A DNA stretch of 64,000 nt from Caulochytrium protostelioides (Eukaryota > Chytridiomycota > Caulochytriomycetes > Caulochytriales > Caulochytriaceae), in assembly GCA_003615045.1 (NCBI GenBank), contig ML014151.1, forward strand, positions 1 through 64,000. The letters run 5' to 3'. Below, piece after piece: positions 41,256 through 49,873 of the stretch. Below the pieces are notes generated by a model. It was not told the DNA's origin. It made no database searches and was given only the letters and a program-made list of their open reading frames with translations. The stretch's first letter is position 1. Each line of letters starts with the position of its first letter. The translations under genes and the position numbers were made by a program.

Positions 41256-42062
41256 CTAGACAATGCGCTCGAGCTCGCGGGTGTAGCTGAGCGCGTTGTT
41301 GATAATGGCCTGGGCCGGGATCTCGTCGGTCTTGTCGTCGCTCGAGCGGAACCCGATCTTGCCGTCCTTGATCGTCCAGTTGTGTTCCTTCGCGAACACC
41401 GCCACGGCCTGTGCGTTTTCAAGATGCAGCATGGTGACGGCATCCTGGACGGGGAAGTCGACATAGGCGCTTGCGAAGCACTTGGCGATTTCTTCGCGGA
41501 TCGTGGTCATCAGCACCTCCATAAAGAAGTGGTACTCCTCCGCCGGCGCGTTGCGACGCGCATTCCAGAGCTTGTTGTAGGAGCCTTCCATCAGGCACCG
41601 CTCGACGTCGCAGGAGTGCTTGATGTACACGTTGGCTGTGAGCTGCTCGATATCGATCAGCTCGATCTCGGTGTGGAACGCTGCAATGCGGCCCTGAGCC
41701 AGCAGGTGCAGCAGGTTGAGGCCGAGCACGAGGTACATCCGCGGGCTCTCCGGCAGCTCGTGACGCAGCACCGCGTAGTATGTCTTGAGCTGCGCCACGT
41801 AGCGCTCGAAGTTGTCCACGTCCTTGACGCGCACCGCATACAACGCCGCCGTCTCGAGGATATCGCGGACCAGCGCAAGCGCCGGCGTCGCGGGCTTCTG
41901 CGGGCCGGTCAGCGTCAGGTAGTTCATCTGCACGAGTGTCAGCTTGAGCTTCGACACGAGCGCCCCGCACTTGGCGAGGTCGGCCGACGGCGATGCCAGC
42001 TCCTTGCGCAGCGCATCATACGAGACCTGGGCTTCGGCCATCAGGTTGGAGACGGGCGCCAT
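41256..42062 (-). CDS. RPN12: 26S proteasome regulatory subunit RPN12 (PSMD8)
   Basis: Lid subunit of the 19S regulatory particle, the last to join during lid assembly. The start at 42062 (MAPVSNLMAEAQVSYDALRKEL) gives 268 residues, the usual family length; upstream in-frame sequence to 42260 is untranslated in character. The CSN8/PSMD8/EIF3K fold is recognisable: FERYVAQLKTYYAV, SPRMYLVLGLNLLHLLAQGRI, FHTEIELID, YIKHSCDVERCLMEGSYNKLW and FFMEVLMTTIREEIAKC. The C-terminal winged-helix part follows (ENAQAVAVFAKEHNWTIKDGKI), ending in the ELERIV assembly tail. It is convergent with APC1; both are cell-cycle and proteolysis genes, but a functional pairing is not implied. Confidence 0.95.
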   Translation of the reverse strand: MAPVSNLMAEAQVSYDALRKELASPSADLAKCGALVSKLKLTLVQMNYLTLTGPQKPATPALALVRDILETAALYAVRVKDVDNFERYVAQLKTYYAVLRHELPESPRMYLVLGLNLLHLLAQGRIAAFHTEIELIDIEQLTANVYIKHSCDVERCLMEGSYNKLWNARRNAPAEEYHFFMEVLMTTIREEIAKCFASAYVDFPVQDAVTMLHLENAQAVAVFAKEHNWTIKDGKIGFRSSDDKTDEIPAQAIINNALSYTRELERIV

Positions 42063-42552
42063 AGTGGCCGGATGTATCAGGTAGAACGAAAGGAGAAACG
42101 AAGGGTGGGCGAATCGCGTCGCGGACAGAGAAAAAACCACACGATGATACTCGAGACGTGGCGGCCGTTCGGCTCGAAACAGTGAAGGGTCGCGACGGCG
42201 ATAGTAGTGATCCTTAGCTCGATACCGTCGCGATCCGTGGACGTGAGACGGATGCGGCATCAGTGATCAGCGCGGGAATATGGCGTCCAGAGGACTCCAC
42301 AACGTGGTTTTGCAGCGTGGATCGCCGCTGAGCGCACAACGTGGCAGGAGGTGGGAGCATTCAATGACTCGCGCGGTTGGTGCGACGCGATGCCGTCGCG
42401 GCGCTCCGCCCACCCAGGCAAACCCTACGCGGCGGGGAGGGGGTGGGCGCGCCGTCTCAGCCCGGCCCCGTCCAGCCAGCGAAGATCGACCCTCTGTCGG
42501 ATCGACCGACGACGAGGCCCAGGCAAGGCCATCCAAGCCACCCTAAGAGAAC
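42063..42552. other. RPN12 upstream region, no gene seen
   Basis: About 490 bp between RPN12 and the 3' end of the Fanzor remnant. It should contain the RPN12 promoter. No supported gene. Confidence 0.4.
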
Positions 42553-42598
42553 ATATTGAGTTTAACGCGGTCGTTCATATACTGACCTCATGGGCACA
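42553..42598 (-). repeat. 46-bp block shared by Fanzor copies 1 and 3 (3' element end)
   Basis: On the minus strand this starts TGTGCCCATGAGGTCAGTAT and ends GTTAAACTCAATAT. The same block follows copy 3 at 56882-56927 with four mismatches. It lies about 60 bp after the Fanzor stop. Similarity fades beyond it, so it likely marks the element's 3' boundary. Confidence 0.85.
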
Positions 42599-43069
42599 TC
42601 AACCTTCAGTGGTACCCCACCCCCAGGGATCCCTACCGAGGCAGACGCGCATTCGGTTCAGTGTTGGATGACTTTGCCGACCTTGGACTGCAACCTGGTT
42701 TGCCCGGGGATGCGGCACAGCGCTATCGGTCTGTCCGGTAAGGCCAGACAGCGTCGGATGTTCAACGCGGCATTGAGATCGAGGTGACGGCACTTGCTGA
42801 TACAGGTAGAATAGCATCACAACGAACCACTGACCACAGCATCCGTTGGCCGGCACTGCACGTTTTTCGGGACCAACCCGGTCTCTGCATGTGCCTGGGT
42901 CGTGTGGTACTTGGTGAACAGAGCGGTGCCGTAATGCCGGGCGCATACCTTGGACACCCGAGATGCCGGAACGGAGAGCTCGCCCTTGTCCCCGGGGGAA
43001 GGGGGGCAACTTGGCTGCACCATAGGCAACCATCACGGGCTTGCCCTCCGTGGCCGACGGAGCGGCCAC
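42553..43069 (-). pseudogene. Fanzor (eukaryotic TnpB-like) remnant, copy 1
   Basis: C-terminal part of an RNA-guided-nuclease-like Fanzor protein, read on the minus strand. VMVAYGAAKLPP is followed, after a +/-1 frameshift in a C/G run near 42990-43005, by PGDKGELSVPASRVSKVCA. Next comes a block ending FTKYHTTQAHAET, which sits where the family has a V-x-E-[FY]-R-T-[ST] RuvC-II motif; the Glu position reads Lys (42910-42912). An in-frame TGA at 42817-42819 stands where the family has Trp before a Cys pair (CYSTC, zinc finger). HLDLNAALNIRRC then matches the RuvC-III (R)D-x-N-A-A-x-N-I motif with Asp kept. Natural stop at 42658-42660. At least one frameshift and one nonsense change make it dead. 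The N-terminal half is absent. Confidence 0.72.
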
Positions 43070-43258
43070 GGAGGTTCAGGCGGAAAAAGAGCCAAGACGG
43101 CGAGGATGATGGCGGTCGCTCGGACGGCGGCTGCGTCCAGTAGTGCCGAACAAAGGCCCCCAACGAGAAGCGCTTAACTATTGTTAGGACCTGTGGCCAG
43201 GAGCCTGCGAAATTCCGTTTAGATCCCCGATACGAAGGGCCTCTTAGCTAGGAGCTCA

Positions 43259-43292
43259 TGTATATATACCAGACCAGATCGCATCATCTGGT
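43259..43292. other. TATATATA run beside a short hairpin
   Basis: GTATATATACC is followed by ACCAGAT (43273-43279), a 6-nt loop and ATCTGGT (43286-43292), a perfect 7-bp inverted repeat. It lies between Fanzor copy 1 and the giant-virus-like pseudogene. The role is unknown. Confidence 0.5.
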
Positions 43293-43534
43293 CATGGCAT
43301 GGACATCCAAATTCTTGAGCTCCTAGGCTCACTGGGTCCCTCTCTACCATCTTTCGATTCCTTTACTTTCATTCTAAGCCGCGTCGTCTGACAGATATCC
43401 GACGACAACGACGACTCAGCCACGTGTAACTCCCCCACCTCTGAACCACCCAGTCGGCTGCCCATTTGACGATCCCGGCAGGGCATCGCATACAAACGCA
43501 ACTGCTTTATTCTCCCAATCGGGTGCACTCCAAA

Positions 43535-44225
43535 ATGGCAAGAAAGTGCTCCTGTCCGCTGAAAAATCAACCTAGTTTCGGGTTGCCACCGACATGCGGC
43601 CCATTTGGTGCGCGCACTGTCCTGACAAACCGATCGAGGCAGAGAACTTCGTCACCCGCAAGTGCCCCTGTGCAGCAAAGAAGCAACGCAAATTCGGGCT
43701 GCCCACCGATAGGCGCCCAAGTAGGTGTGCGCAGTGTCCCGATAGGCCAGCGGCAGCGGTAGACATAGTTTCCCCTCGCTGCCTATCACCCGGGTGCGAC
43801 GATATCGGCACAACAAAGCACCTCCGCGGCTACTGCAGGAATTGCTTCGCGCAACTTTTTCCCGGTGAGCCTATCTCGTGGAACCATCTCGTGAAGAAAC
43901 GCATTAGAATCGCAGTGGATGCTTGCTCAGAAGTATGCGCATCTGGAGACATCCCACAATCGAGAAAATTCGCCGGGGCTGCTCGGCGAGGCGCCCCGAC
44001 ACGTTCGTCGGTGTCTTGACGCAGGTCGTCTGCCGTCAGATGCATGCAGAAGGCCACGATACCCGCGTACTGCAGTTGCGAGAACAAACGGATGATGCTG
44101 CTGATGAAAGACACTGGCTGCCGCCCGACGGTTTTCATCCGATTGAATCCAGACATATACGTGGACTCTTACGGGAGACGACATGGAAGCTGCTTCAAAA
44201 AGAGCGAGAGGACCGGGAAACAACA
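43535..44225 (+). pseudogene. Giant-virus-type gene: EsV-1-7-like Cys repeats plus CSCENKRMM block, frameshifted
   Basis: From the ATG at 43535 come cysteine-rich repeats of about 35 residues: KCSCPLKNQPSFGLP..., then, after a one-base loss near 43588, WCAHCPDK and KCPCAAKKQRKFGLPTDRRP with RCAQCPDRP. A third, less regular Cys unit (SPRCLSPGCDD) leads into YCRNCFAQLFPGEPISWN. Two more frame changes follow: GCSARRPDTFVGVLTQVV in the third frame (about 43960-44030), then YCSCENKRMMLLMKDTG and RPTVFIRLNPDIYVDSYG back in the first. The repeat resembles EsV-1-7 motifs. The later blocks recall a conserved hypothetical protein of large DNA viruses of algae and protists, possibly a PD-(D/E)XK-like nuclease. 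The recall is from memory and unverified. Three frameshifts imply a pseudogene or sequence errors. Confidence 0.55.
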
Positions 44226-44490
44226 TCAGGATGAGCAATGGCAGCGTCGTGCATCTCTCGCGCCAAAATCTCTCTTCCAACCGACATGTGCCTTGCGTGG
44301 GCTCCATTTTTATTATGATTTGGCACTGCTGAAACCTCCGGCGTGGACAGGATACTTTTTTCTCCAGGCGGGCCGCCGCAAGGCAGTGGCAACGGGAAGA
44401 CGCCATTCTAGGCCATTTTTGTATCCTGTCACCTGACCGGACGCTGCCATTCTTGTTGGAAGGGGGGTCGTGATTATACGTTCCGATTCC

Positions 44491-44504
44491 CATATATATA
44501 TATG
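44491..44504 (+). promoter_or_regulatory. TATA-like element upstream of the secreted orphan
   Basis: CATATATATATATG, about 255 bp before the chosen start at 44757. It is the clearest TATA-like run in the window before a gene; transcription start not determinable. Confidence 0.35.
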
Positions 44505-44665
44505 GAGCCCATCTTATTAGGAGTCATGTCAACAGTTTGAAATATACATCTCTTGCATCGGGCTCTCTTTTGATCATATCACTTGCCCAATTCCTCCGCT
44601 CAATTTCTCTACCTGCTGCATCCCAAGAGAGTTTCTTCGGCTTGCAGCGTATCTCTTGGTCGTCA

Positions 44666-44691
44666 TCTCTCTCTCTCTCTCTCTCTCTCTT
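44666..44691. repeat. (TC)13 dinucleotide tract in the 5' leader
   Basis: A perfect 26-bp TC repeat between the TATA-like run and the start codon of the secreted orphan gene. It fits a pyrimidine-rich leader or promoter. Confidence 0.92.
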
Positions 44692-44756
44692 GGCGACTCT
44701 CAACAACCTTTTGCAACTGCGCCGCTTTAGCTTCAGCAGACCGATCCCCTCGCATC

Positions 44757-46121
44757 ATGTTGTGGTTTGCATGGGCGGGGATTATGGCCTCGCTGGTTCT
44801 GGAAATGGCCGGGATCGTTGCGGCTGGGCCCATTTTAGATCCGAACTTGACAGACGCGCATCAAAATCTTAGCCGCCGTGACGACTCGTGGAAGAAAAGG
44901 TACTCCTTGTTTCATACCGATCACACTTTAAACAACGATAAGGCGTGGGCTAATGCAATGCAGATTTCAGTATTTGATCCGTATCCCATTCCTTGGGTGC
45001 GAGATTCTGCGCCGAAAGATTCTAGCGACGATCTTAGTAAACTATGTCAAACACCATGCCGGGGAACCCTTGTAGATACTGTCAAATTCAGATTTTACAA
45101 AGGAAAAGTCAATGAAGCACTGAACATCCCCGAGGAAAAGATTCAGGACATCATAGACCGTCCAGAAATTAAAAAACGTCATTTTCCGACACTCTGCGTG
45201 TGTGACAAGATAGATGACGGCCAACTTTCGGAGCTCATTGGGATTTTAAACAAACTCCCGGACGAAGTGCGTCTGCGTCCTTCTCTCATTGTCGTCGGAG
45301 ATGCAATGATGCCTGAAAAATCTGACCTGGACGTCGACAAGATGCTGGTCATCCCCACCAAATCAGTTACTAATGACACTGAAATATTTTTGGAAGGTCT
45401 AGGCCTTCACTTCTCCGAGAATCAGCAAGCATTTGAAGAAGCGATCGAAAAGGACTCTTGCGTAGCCCGCGAAGAAGCTCGTCAAGACACGAAAAAGGCA
45501 TTCATGTATGCCGCTGCCCTGTACCAAAACAAGTGGAGGGCCCCTTTTTCAAAGATGTTAACTCACGCAGATCGTGTGGGTCCTTACCATGAGGCCAATC
45601 TCTCTTGCATGTATTTCCAGCTGCGAGCTGTGGGCAAGTTGGTTTATCACGATGAGCCGAAACACCTGCCTAGCCCAAGTACGCTGTATCCGTTTCGAAG
45701 CCGGGTCGAGAAATTTGCCGGCGCTAGACAGCCGGCAACGTTTTCGGTGGAACGCATGCCGTGCGTCGAAATCGGTGGCAAGATTTCGATCAAGCATTCA
45801 GGCGCTCGCGGTGCAGATAATGAATTCAGCGATCCCAACAAAGGCAAGCTAACTACTGGAAGGGGAACGATTATCAAGAACGGGAAAAAAGATGATTTCG
45901 ACCCCCAGAAACCTACATGCCGCTATGCCAGCGTGCATGGCAATAATTCCCGTTACTACCCCCATCCCTGGGAAAAAGAATTTGTGTTCACAGCGAACAG
46001 TGTGCCTGAATGGGGCGACTACGGCAACACGTATGTGAGCTACGAGATGACGTGGAAAGACAAATCTAAACAAGTGGTCAACTTTAATCTTTACCCCCCG
46101 TCTGCCTGCAAGGAATCATAA
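44757..46121 (+). CDS. Orphan secreted protein, 454 residues
   Basis: Not recognised. The start at 44757 (MLWFAWAGIMASLVLEMAGI) gives a clean hydrophobic signal peptide with a VAAGP-type cleavage region; the frame is open further upstream from 44583 but only through the CT-rich leader. The mature protein is hydrophilic, has about ten cysteines and balanced composition unlike the Ala/Pro-rich neighbours. Blocks such as FPTLCVCDKIDDGQLSELIG, RPSLIVVGDAMMPEKSD and YYPHPWEKEFVFTANSVPEW look folded. Coding DNA is AT-richer with A/T-ending codons, pointing to a different origin or age from flanking genes. It lies between the giant-virus-like pseudogene and CCDC25. An effector or acquired gene is possible, but nothing shows function. 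Confidence 0.8.
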   Translation: MLWFAWAGIMASLVLEMAGIVAAGPILDPNLTDAHQNLSRRDDSWKKRYSLFHTDHTLNNDKAWANAMQISVFDPYPIPWVRDSAPKDSSDDLSKLCQTPCRGTLVDTVKFRFYKGKVNEALNIPEEKIQDIIDRPEIKKRHFPTLCVCDKIDDGQLSELIGILNKLPDEVRLRPSLIVVGDAMMPEKSDLDVDKMLVIPTKSVTNDTEIFLEGLGLHFSENQQAFEEAIEKDSCVAREEARQDTKKAFMYAAALYQNKWRAPFSKMLTHADRVGPYHEANLSCMYFQLRAVGKLVYHDEPKHLPSPSTLYPFRSRVEKFAGARQPATFSVERMPCVEIGGKISIKHSGARGADNEFSDPNKGKLTTGRGTIIKNGKKDDFDPQKPTCRYASVHGNNSRYYPHPWEKEFVFTANSVPEWGDYGNTYVSYEMTWKDKSKQVVNFNLYPPSACKES

Positions 46122-47018
46122 TAGAAGGAACGGCCATTCCTATTTTCTCGTAGGAAACACAGTGCCTCAACGGCCTAACTACGACTGTTCAAAAGTGAAG
46201 CGGCAGCGTTGCTGCGATTCCGCATTGTAGCTCGCGAAAGAGCGGAACAAGCAATCATACGACGCACATGGTATTGACCAGGTCGCTGATCAGGCTTCAT
46301 CTTTATAGCAATTTTATTGTTCTTTCCCCCTGAATCGGAGCGTCGTCAATTTCGTTGCCTTTTACGAAAAGAACCACGTTCAGAATCCTGATTTGATGTT
46401 ATTCCGCCTATGACAGGTTTGTAAATCGCGATTTCAGTGACACCCTGAACATCTGGCACCGCCTGGCCTCGCTCGTCAGGCCTGCTGCGCTTTGCCACGT
46501 TCCGGGGTCAGATTGGTTGCTACCCAAGGTCGGCAGGTCCATCCATCGTTGTGCACATCTCGGCTTCCTCCCTCAGGGGGTTCTTCGAGTGCTCTGATGA
46601 TAGAAATGTCCGCGGAGCACCCATCGGTACACTCATTTGGAGCAGGAAAGAAGTACAGGGAAGACAGAGACGCCCAGCGGCCTGAGAACTCGAAGAGGGA
46701 AGATGGAGAAGCGGAGACGCGCCACTTTGCGGCAGCCCAGTTTGGCGTTTCGGCTTGGCCGGGCTTGGCTGGGTGATCAAAATCAAAGTCCGCCACCGCA
46801 AGGCCGGGCGTGAGCCCGACGACGGGATGCATGACGTTCGCGTTAGGTCTCAAGGGTGGGCCTGTATGTTTAAGCGAACGTTGTCACGTATTTAAGAAAA
46901 TAAGGCAGAACTCAACAAACAAACTGCAACACTTGAGCTGATACCACACTCCTTCGTCTACCTTACCTTTACCTGTCCCGCCACATCGACTCTCCCTCCT
47001 GCCACCGTTACCCTCACG
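46122..47018. other. AT-richer intergenic region, no gene supported
   Basis: About 900 bp between the orphan gene and CCDC25. A minus-strand open frame at 46476-46853 has no motif and no clear context. The last 150 bp should hold the CCDC25 promoter. Confidence 0.4.
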
Positions 47019-48261
47019 ATGGTATACTTCTTCACTAGCACATGTAATGGCGTATTCCCGAAAGCAGATTACCCTGCTGTCTGAAACCTCCCTCTGGTTT
47101 CTACTCAAGATCATTTTGCTGTTTTCAGTTGCAGATCGGATCCTGACAAATTGTTTCGTGTACCGATAGCACGGGATGGGGAGCCACTATCTTTCCTCCA
47201 TCATTCGATCCACCTGCCGACCCCTTTCGGCTTACAGAATCTAAGAGTGTGCGTCATTTATCGTGAGGATGATTTAGGGCAGTTTGAAATATAGAAAGAT
47301 CCCTCAGTGACACAGTGGATGGCCGTGTTAAACCGGAACTCGAACATGCATGCATGTATGAGGCAAAGCAATCCAATGAAGCAATCCAATCTGCGGAGAA
47401 TTCCTGTCAGTTTCTAGCTTCGGTCCGAGAAGCGAATGAGCGCATAAGCGCAATTGTTGAAGGAGATAGGAATCTCACACTGGCACGACTTTATTATTCT
47501 GATCATAACAGCGGTGGACCCACCGGCAGAGATATACGTTGGAAAGGACAAGTATGAAAGTAAGTTGATATCCGCTAGTACATCCATGTGCCTTGTGGTC
47601 TCATCTGCTCATCCAACTTACGTTTCTTCAATCGTTACACTTCTATCCTTTCGTCGTTTTGCATGACCCCTATTAAGACGATGAGATTCTCAAGTATGGA
47701 AGCGACCGTGACGTCTGGTTTCACGTCGATAAGTTGAGTTCCGCCCACGTTTACTACCGCCTGCGCGCTGATGAGAAATGGGACGAGCTGCCCCAGCCGC
47801 TTCTGGACGATTTGGCGCAGTTGACCAAGGCCAACAGTATCGAGGGTGATAAGCAGGACAACATCAAAATCATCTATACCCCGTGGTCCAATCTCAACAA
47901 GCCTGGCGACCTGGCCGTCGGGCAAGTCATGTTTCACCAGTCGAGCAAGGTCAAGCGGATTCATGTTGCCAAGCGTATCAACGCGGTGGTGTCGAGGCTG
48001 AACAAAACGCGAGTCGAACGCTTTCCTGATCATGCCAAAGAGCTGGCTCAACGTGAACAAGAAGCCAAACGGCTGGCCCGGGTCGCTCGAAACGAAGCAA
48101 AGGCCCGCGCCTCTGCTGCCAAGCACGAACAAGAAGAGCGTCGTAAAGAGGTTGAGGCGCGCTCCTACGACCTGCTGTTCGATGAAACCCAGATGACGAG
48201 CAATCGTAATAAGAACTTGGGAAACAAGTCCATTGCGGAGCTGGAGGAAGATTTCATGTAA
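47019..48261 (+). CDS. CCDC25: CCDC25/JLP2 family protein (NFACT-R domain), three exons
   Basis: Exons 47019-47043, 47512-47559 and 47678-48261; introns 47044-47511 (GTAATG..CAG) and 47560-47677 (GTAAGT..AAG). Spliced length is 218 residues. The junctions rebuild the conserved family opening: MVYFFTSTS joined to VDPPAEIYVGKDKYE and then NDEILKYGSDRDVWFHVDKL. The NFACT-R (DUF814) domain covers about 1-120 with SSAHVYYRLR and PWSNLNKPGDLAVGQVMFH. A Lys/Arg/Glu-rich coiled coil follows (about 130-190), ending SIAELEEDFM. NFACT-R domains bind RNA or nucleic acid; animal CCDC25 also senses extracellular DNA, a role not to be assumed here. It is intact, though it sits among pseudogenes. The first exon of only 25 nt is easy to miss. 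Confidence 0.92.
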
Positions 48262-48417
48262 ATGTGCCAAACATGTGCTGCCTTCGAGACTTGCGTAGCT
48301 TTATATATTTTTAAGGACATACAGGCTCTCCCGTGAGACCAACCAACATGAACACTATGAACCCCTATCCTCAGGCCTCCGTGGCCCTCCAGGAGGCAGT
48401 CCGCATTCGGTTTATCG
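48262..48417. other. CCDC25 3' flank
   Basis: AT-rich TATATATTTTT run at 48301-48313 just after the CCDC25 stop, likely its 3'-end region. No gene. Confidence 0.4.
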
Positions 48418-48570
48418 TCAGATAGGCTTGCCGATCACGGGCCGCAGGGAATACTTGCCGGGGGTGCGGCACAACGCTGTCGGTCTGAACCGTGAAGCCA
48501 GACAGCGTCGGATGTTCGACGCGGCATTGAGACCGCGGTTCACGAATTTGCCGTTGGCAGGATCCTAGAA
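48418..48570 (-). pseudogene. Fanzor remnant, copy 2 (C-terminal tail only)
   Basis: The minus strand reads NGKFVNRGLNAASNIRRCLA, then FRPTALCRTPG, to a TGA stop at 48418-48420. This matches the RuvC-III tail of copy 1 (HLDLNAALNIRRCLA, RPIALCRIPG). The catalytic Asp position is Gly (codon GGT at 48532-48534, one base from GAT). Upstream the frame is broken by a run of T and a stop (about 48565-48580). Downstream there is a CGAATGCG-type stretch as in the other copies, but not the 46-bp block. It is a short dead fragment. Confidence 0.65.
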
Positions 48571-49300
48571 GAAAAAAAAACCTCCTCCACGACGACGAAG
48601 GCCGGAGAGCAAGCGTTCGCTGGGCCGACTTGGGTGCCGCCAATGACACCTACGCATAGTCCGCAATTGTCTCGTCGGAGGGAGGCGGTCCTCTGTCCAT
48701 GAATCATGATTCAAACGCGGCATCCTTGTCCTTGTTCCGGTATGATGATCACGTTATGGCCTGACGAGGCGCTTGTCCATACGCGCTTTGATGAGCTTGG
48801 CGGAACATCCCATCGCTGGAGGATGGGCGGCTGCGCCGAAGCAGGATACCCGTGTTCGACGTGGCATGGGCCAGACATCCGGAGCGCGGCATTTGCCAGA
48901 CATGGCATCGTAGTATCGCTTTCCCTGACGCAAGAGGGCCAGGAGACGCCTTTCCGATGGCCGATGCGCATGGATTCCGGTTGGCGCGTGGTCGCCATCG
49001 TGCGGTCGGTGCGTGTTCGGACGTTCGCACGCGACTTCAGTTCGCTCGTCAGCCCCGCCCGCGGAGCATGCCGCCTCCGGGCCCAGAGCCAGCGAAGCGA
49101 TTGAACATCCGCCGCGGGGGACGGCGGGCGCCCGTGCGTGCCCAAGGGGCCTTCCACGCCGCAACCGGCCGACCTGGCAACGCCGACACGATGGGCCAGC
49201 CGGCGTCCGGGCCACGGCGCACGGACCGATCACCCGCCCTGGGCGCGTCGACGGCATCCGATCTGACGGCGTCCGGCGTCCCAAGCGGCCGCATCGGCAT

Positions 49301-49337
49301 CCGCCGCCGCCGCCGCCGTCGCCGCCGCCGCCGCCGC
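49301..49337. repeat. CCG trinucleotide tract (one interruption)
   Basis: CCG/GCC repeat with a GTC interruption at 49318-49320. Confidence 0.9.
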
Positions 49338-49835
49338 TCGCACGCCGTGTGGTCGTCCGCGGGCGCACCGATCGGCGGCCGATCGGCGCCCCCTGGGGCA
49401 GCGGAGGCAGCGCGTTCTGTTGGGGGGCGGGCCGTCGCCGTCGCCGCCATCGCCGCCGTCGCTATCGCGACTCGGGGCACATCCGTCTCTTTTCGTCTGC
49501 CCACCGGTAACGTGCCAAGCCGTCGGAACGGACTCCGTGGCTTCCCGCTGCGCGCGCCGTCGAGGTCGACGATGGCAGCGACTGGTGCGAGCGGCGGAGG
49601 GTCGATGGTCGTCTGTGATGCACGGTGCCGGCACGGTCGCTCCGCCGTCGCGCTTCGGCAGACGTGGACACGGCTCGCGCCTCGAAGGCCCTCCTCCGTC
49701 GACAGAAACAAAACGAAAACGAAAAATAGAAAAAATACCGTAGCGCGAGGCGACAGGATGGATGCAGCCGCCGGGGGATAGCATACCGCGGCGGCAGCGA
49801 GGTCAGTCATAGCTGGGCCGCCGGCAACGACGAAG

Positions 49836-49836
<1 letters not shown>

Positions 49837-49872
<36 letters not shown>
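49837..49872. repeat. CGG trinucleotide tract, 12 units
   Basis: A 36-bp perfect CGG repeat followed by imperfect GGC/AGC units. Confidence 0.92.

Positions 49873-49873
<1 letters not shown>

Noticed and set aside
43572-43811. Minus-strand repeat-containing frame opposite the EsV-1-7-like gene
   Set aside because: It is the mirror of the Cys-rich repeat; the plus-strand reading has the cysteine spacing and the downstream conserved blocks.
46476-46853. Minus-strand 125-codon frame upstream of CCDC25
   Set aside because: No motif or context; composition looks intergenic.
48852-49810. Overlapping open frames on both strands between CCDC25 and the lipidated protein gene
   Set aside because: Mutually overlapping, low-complexity, no motif; driven by GC trinucleotide tracts.
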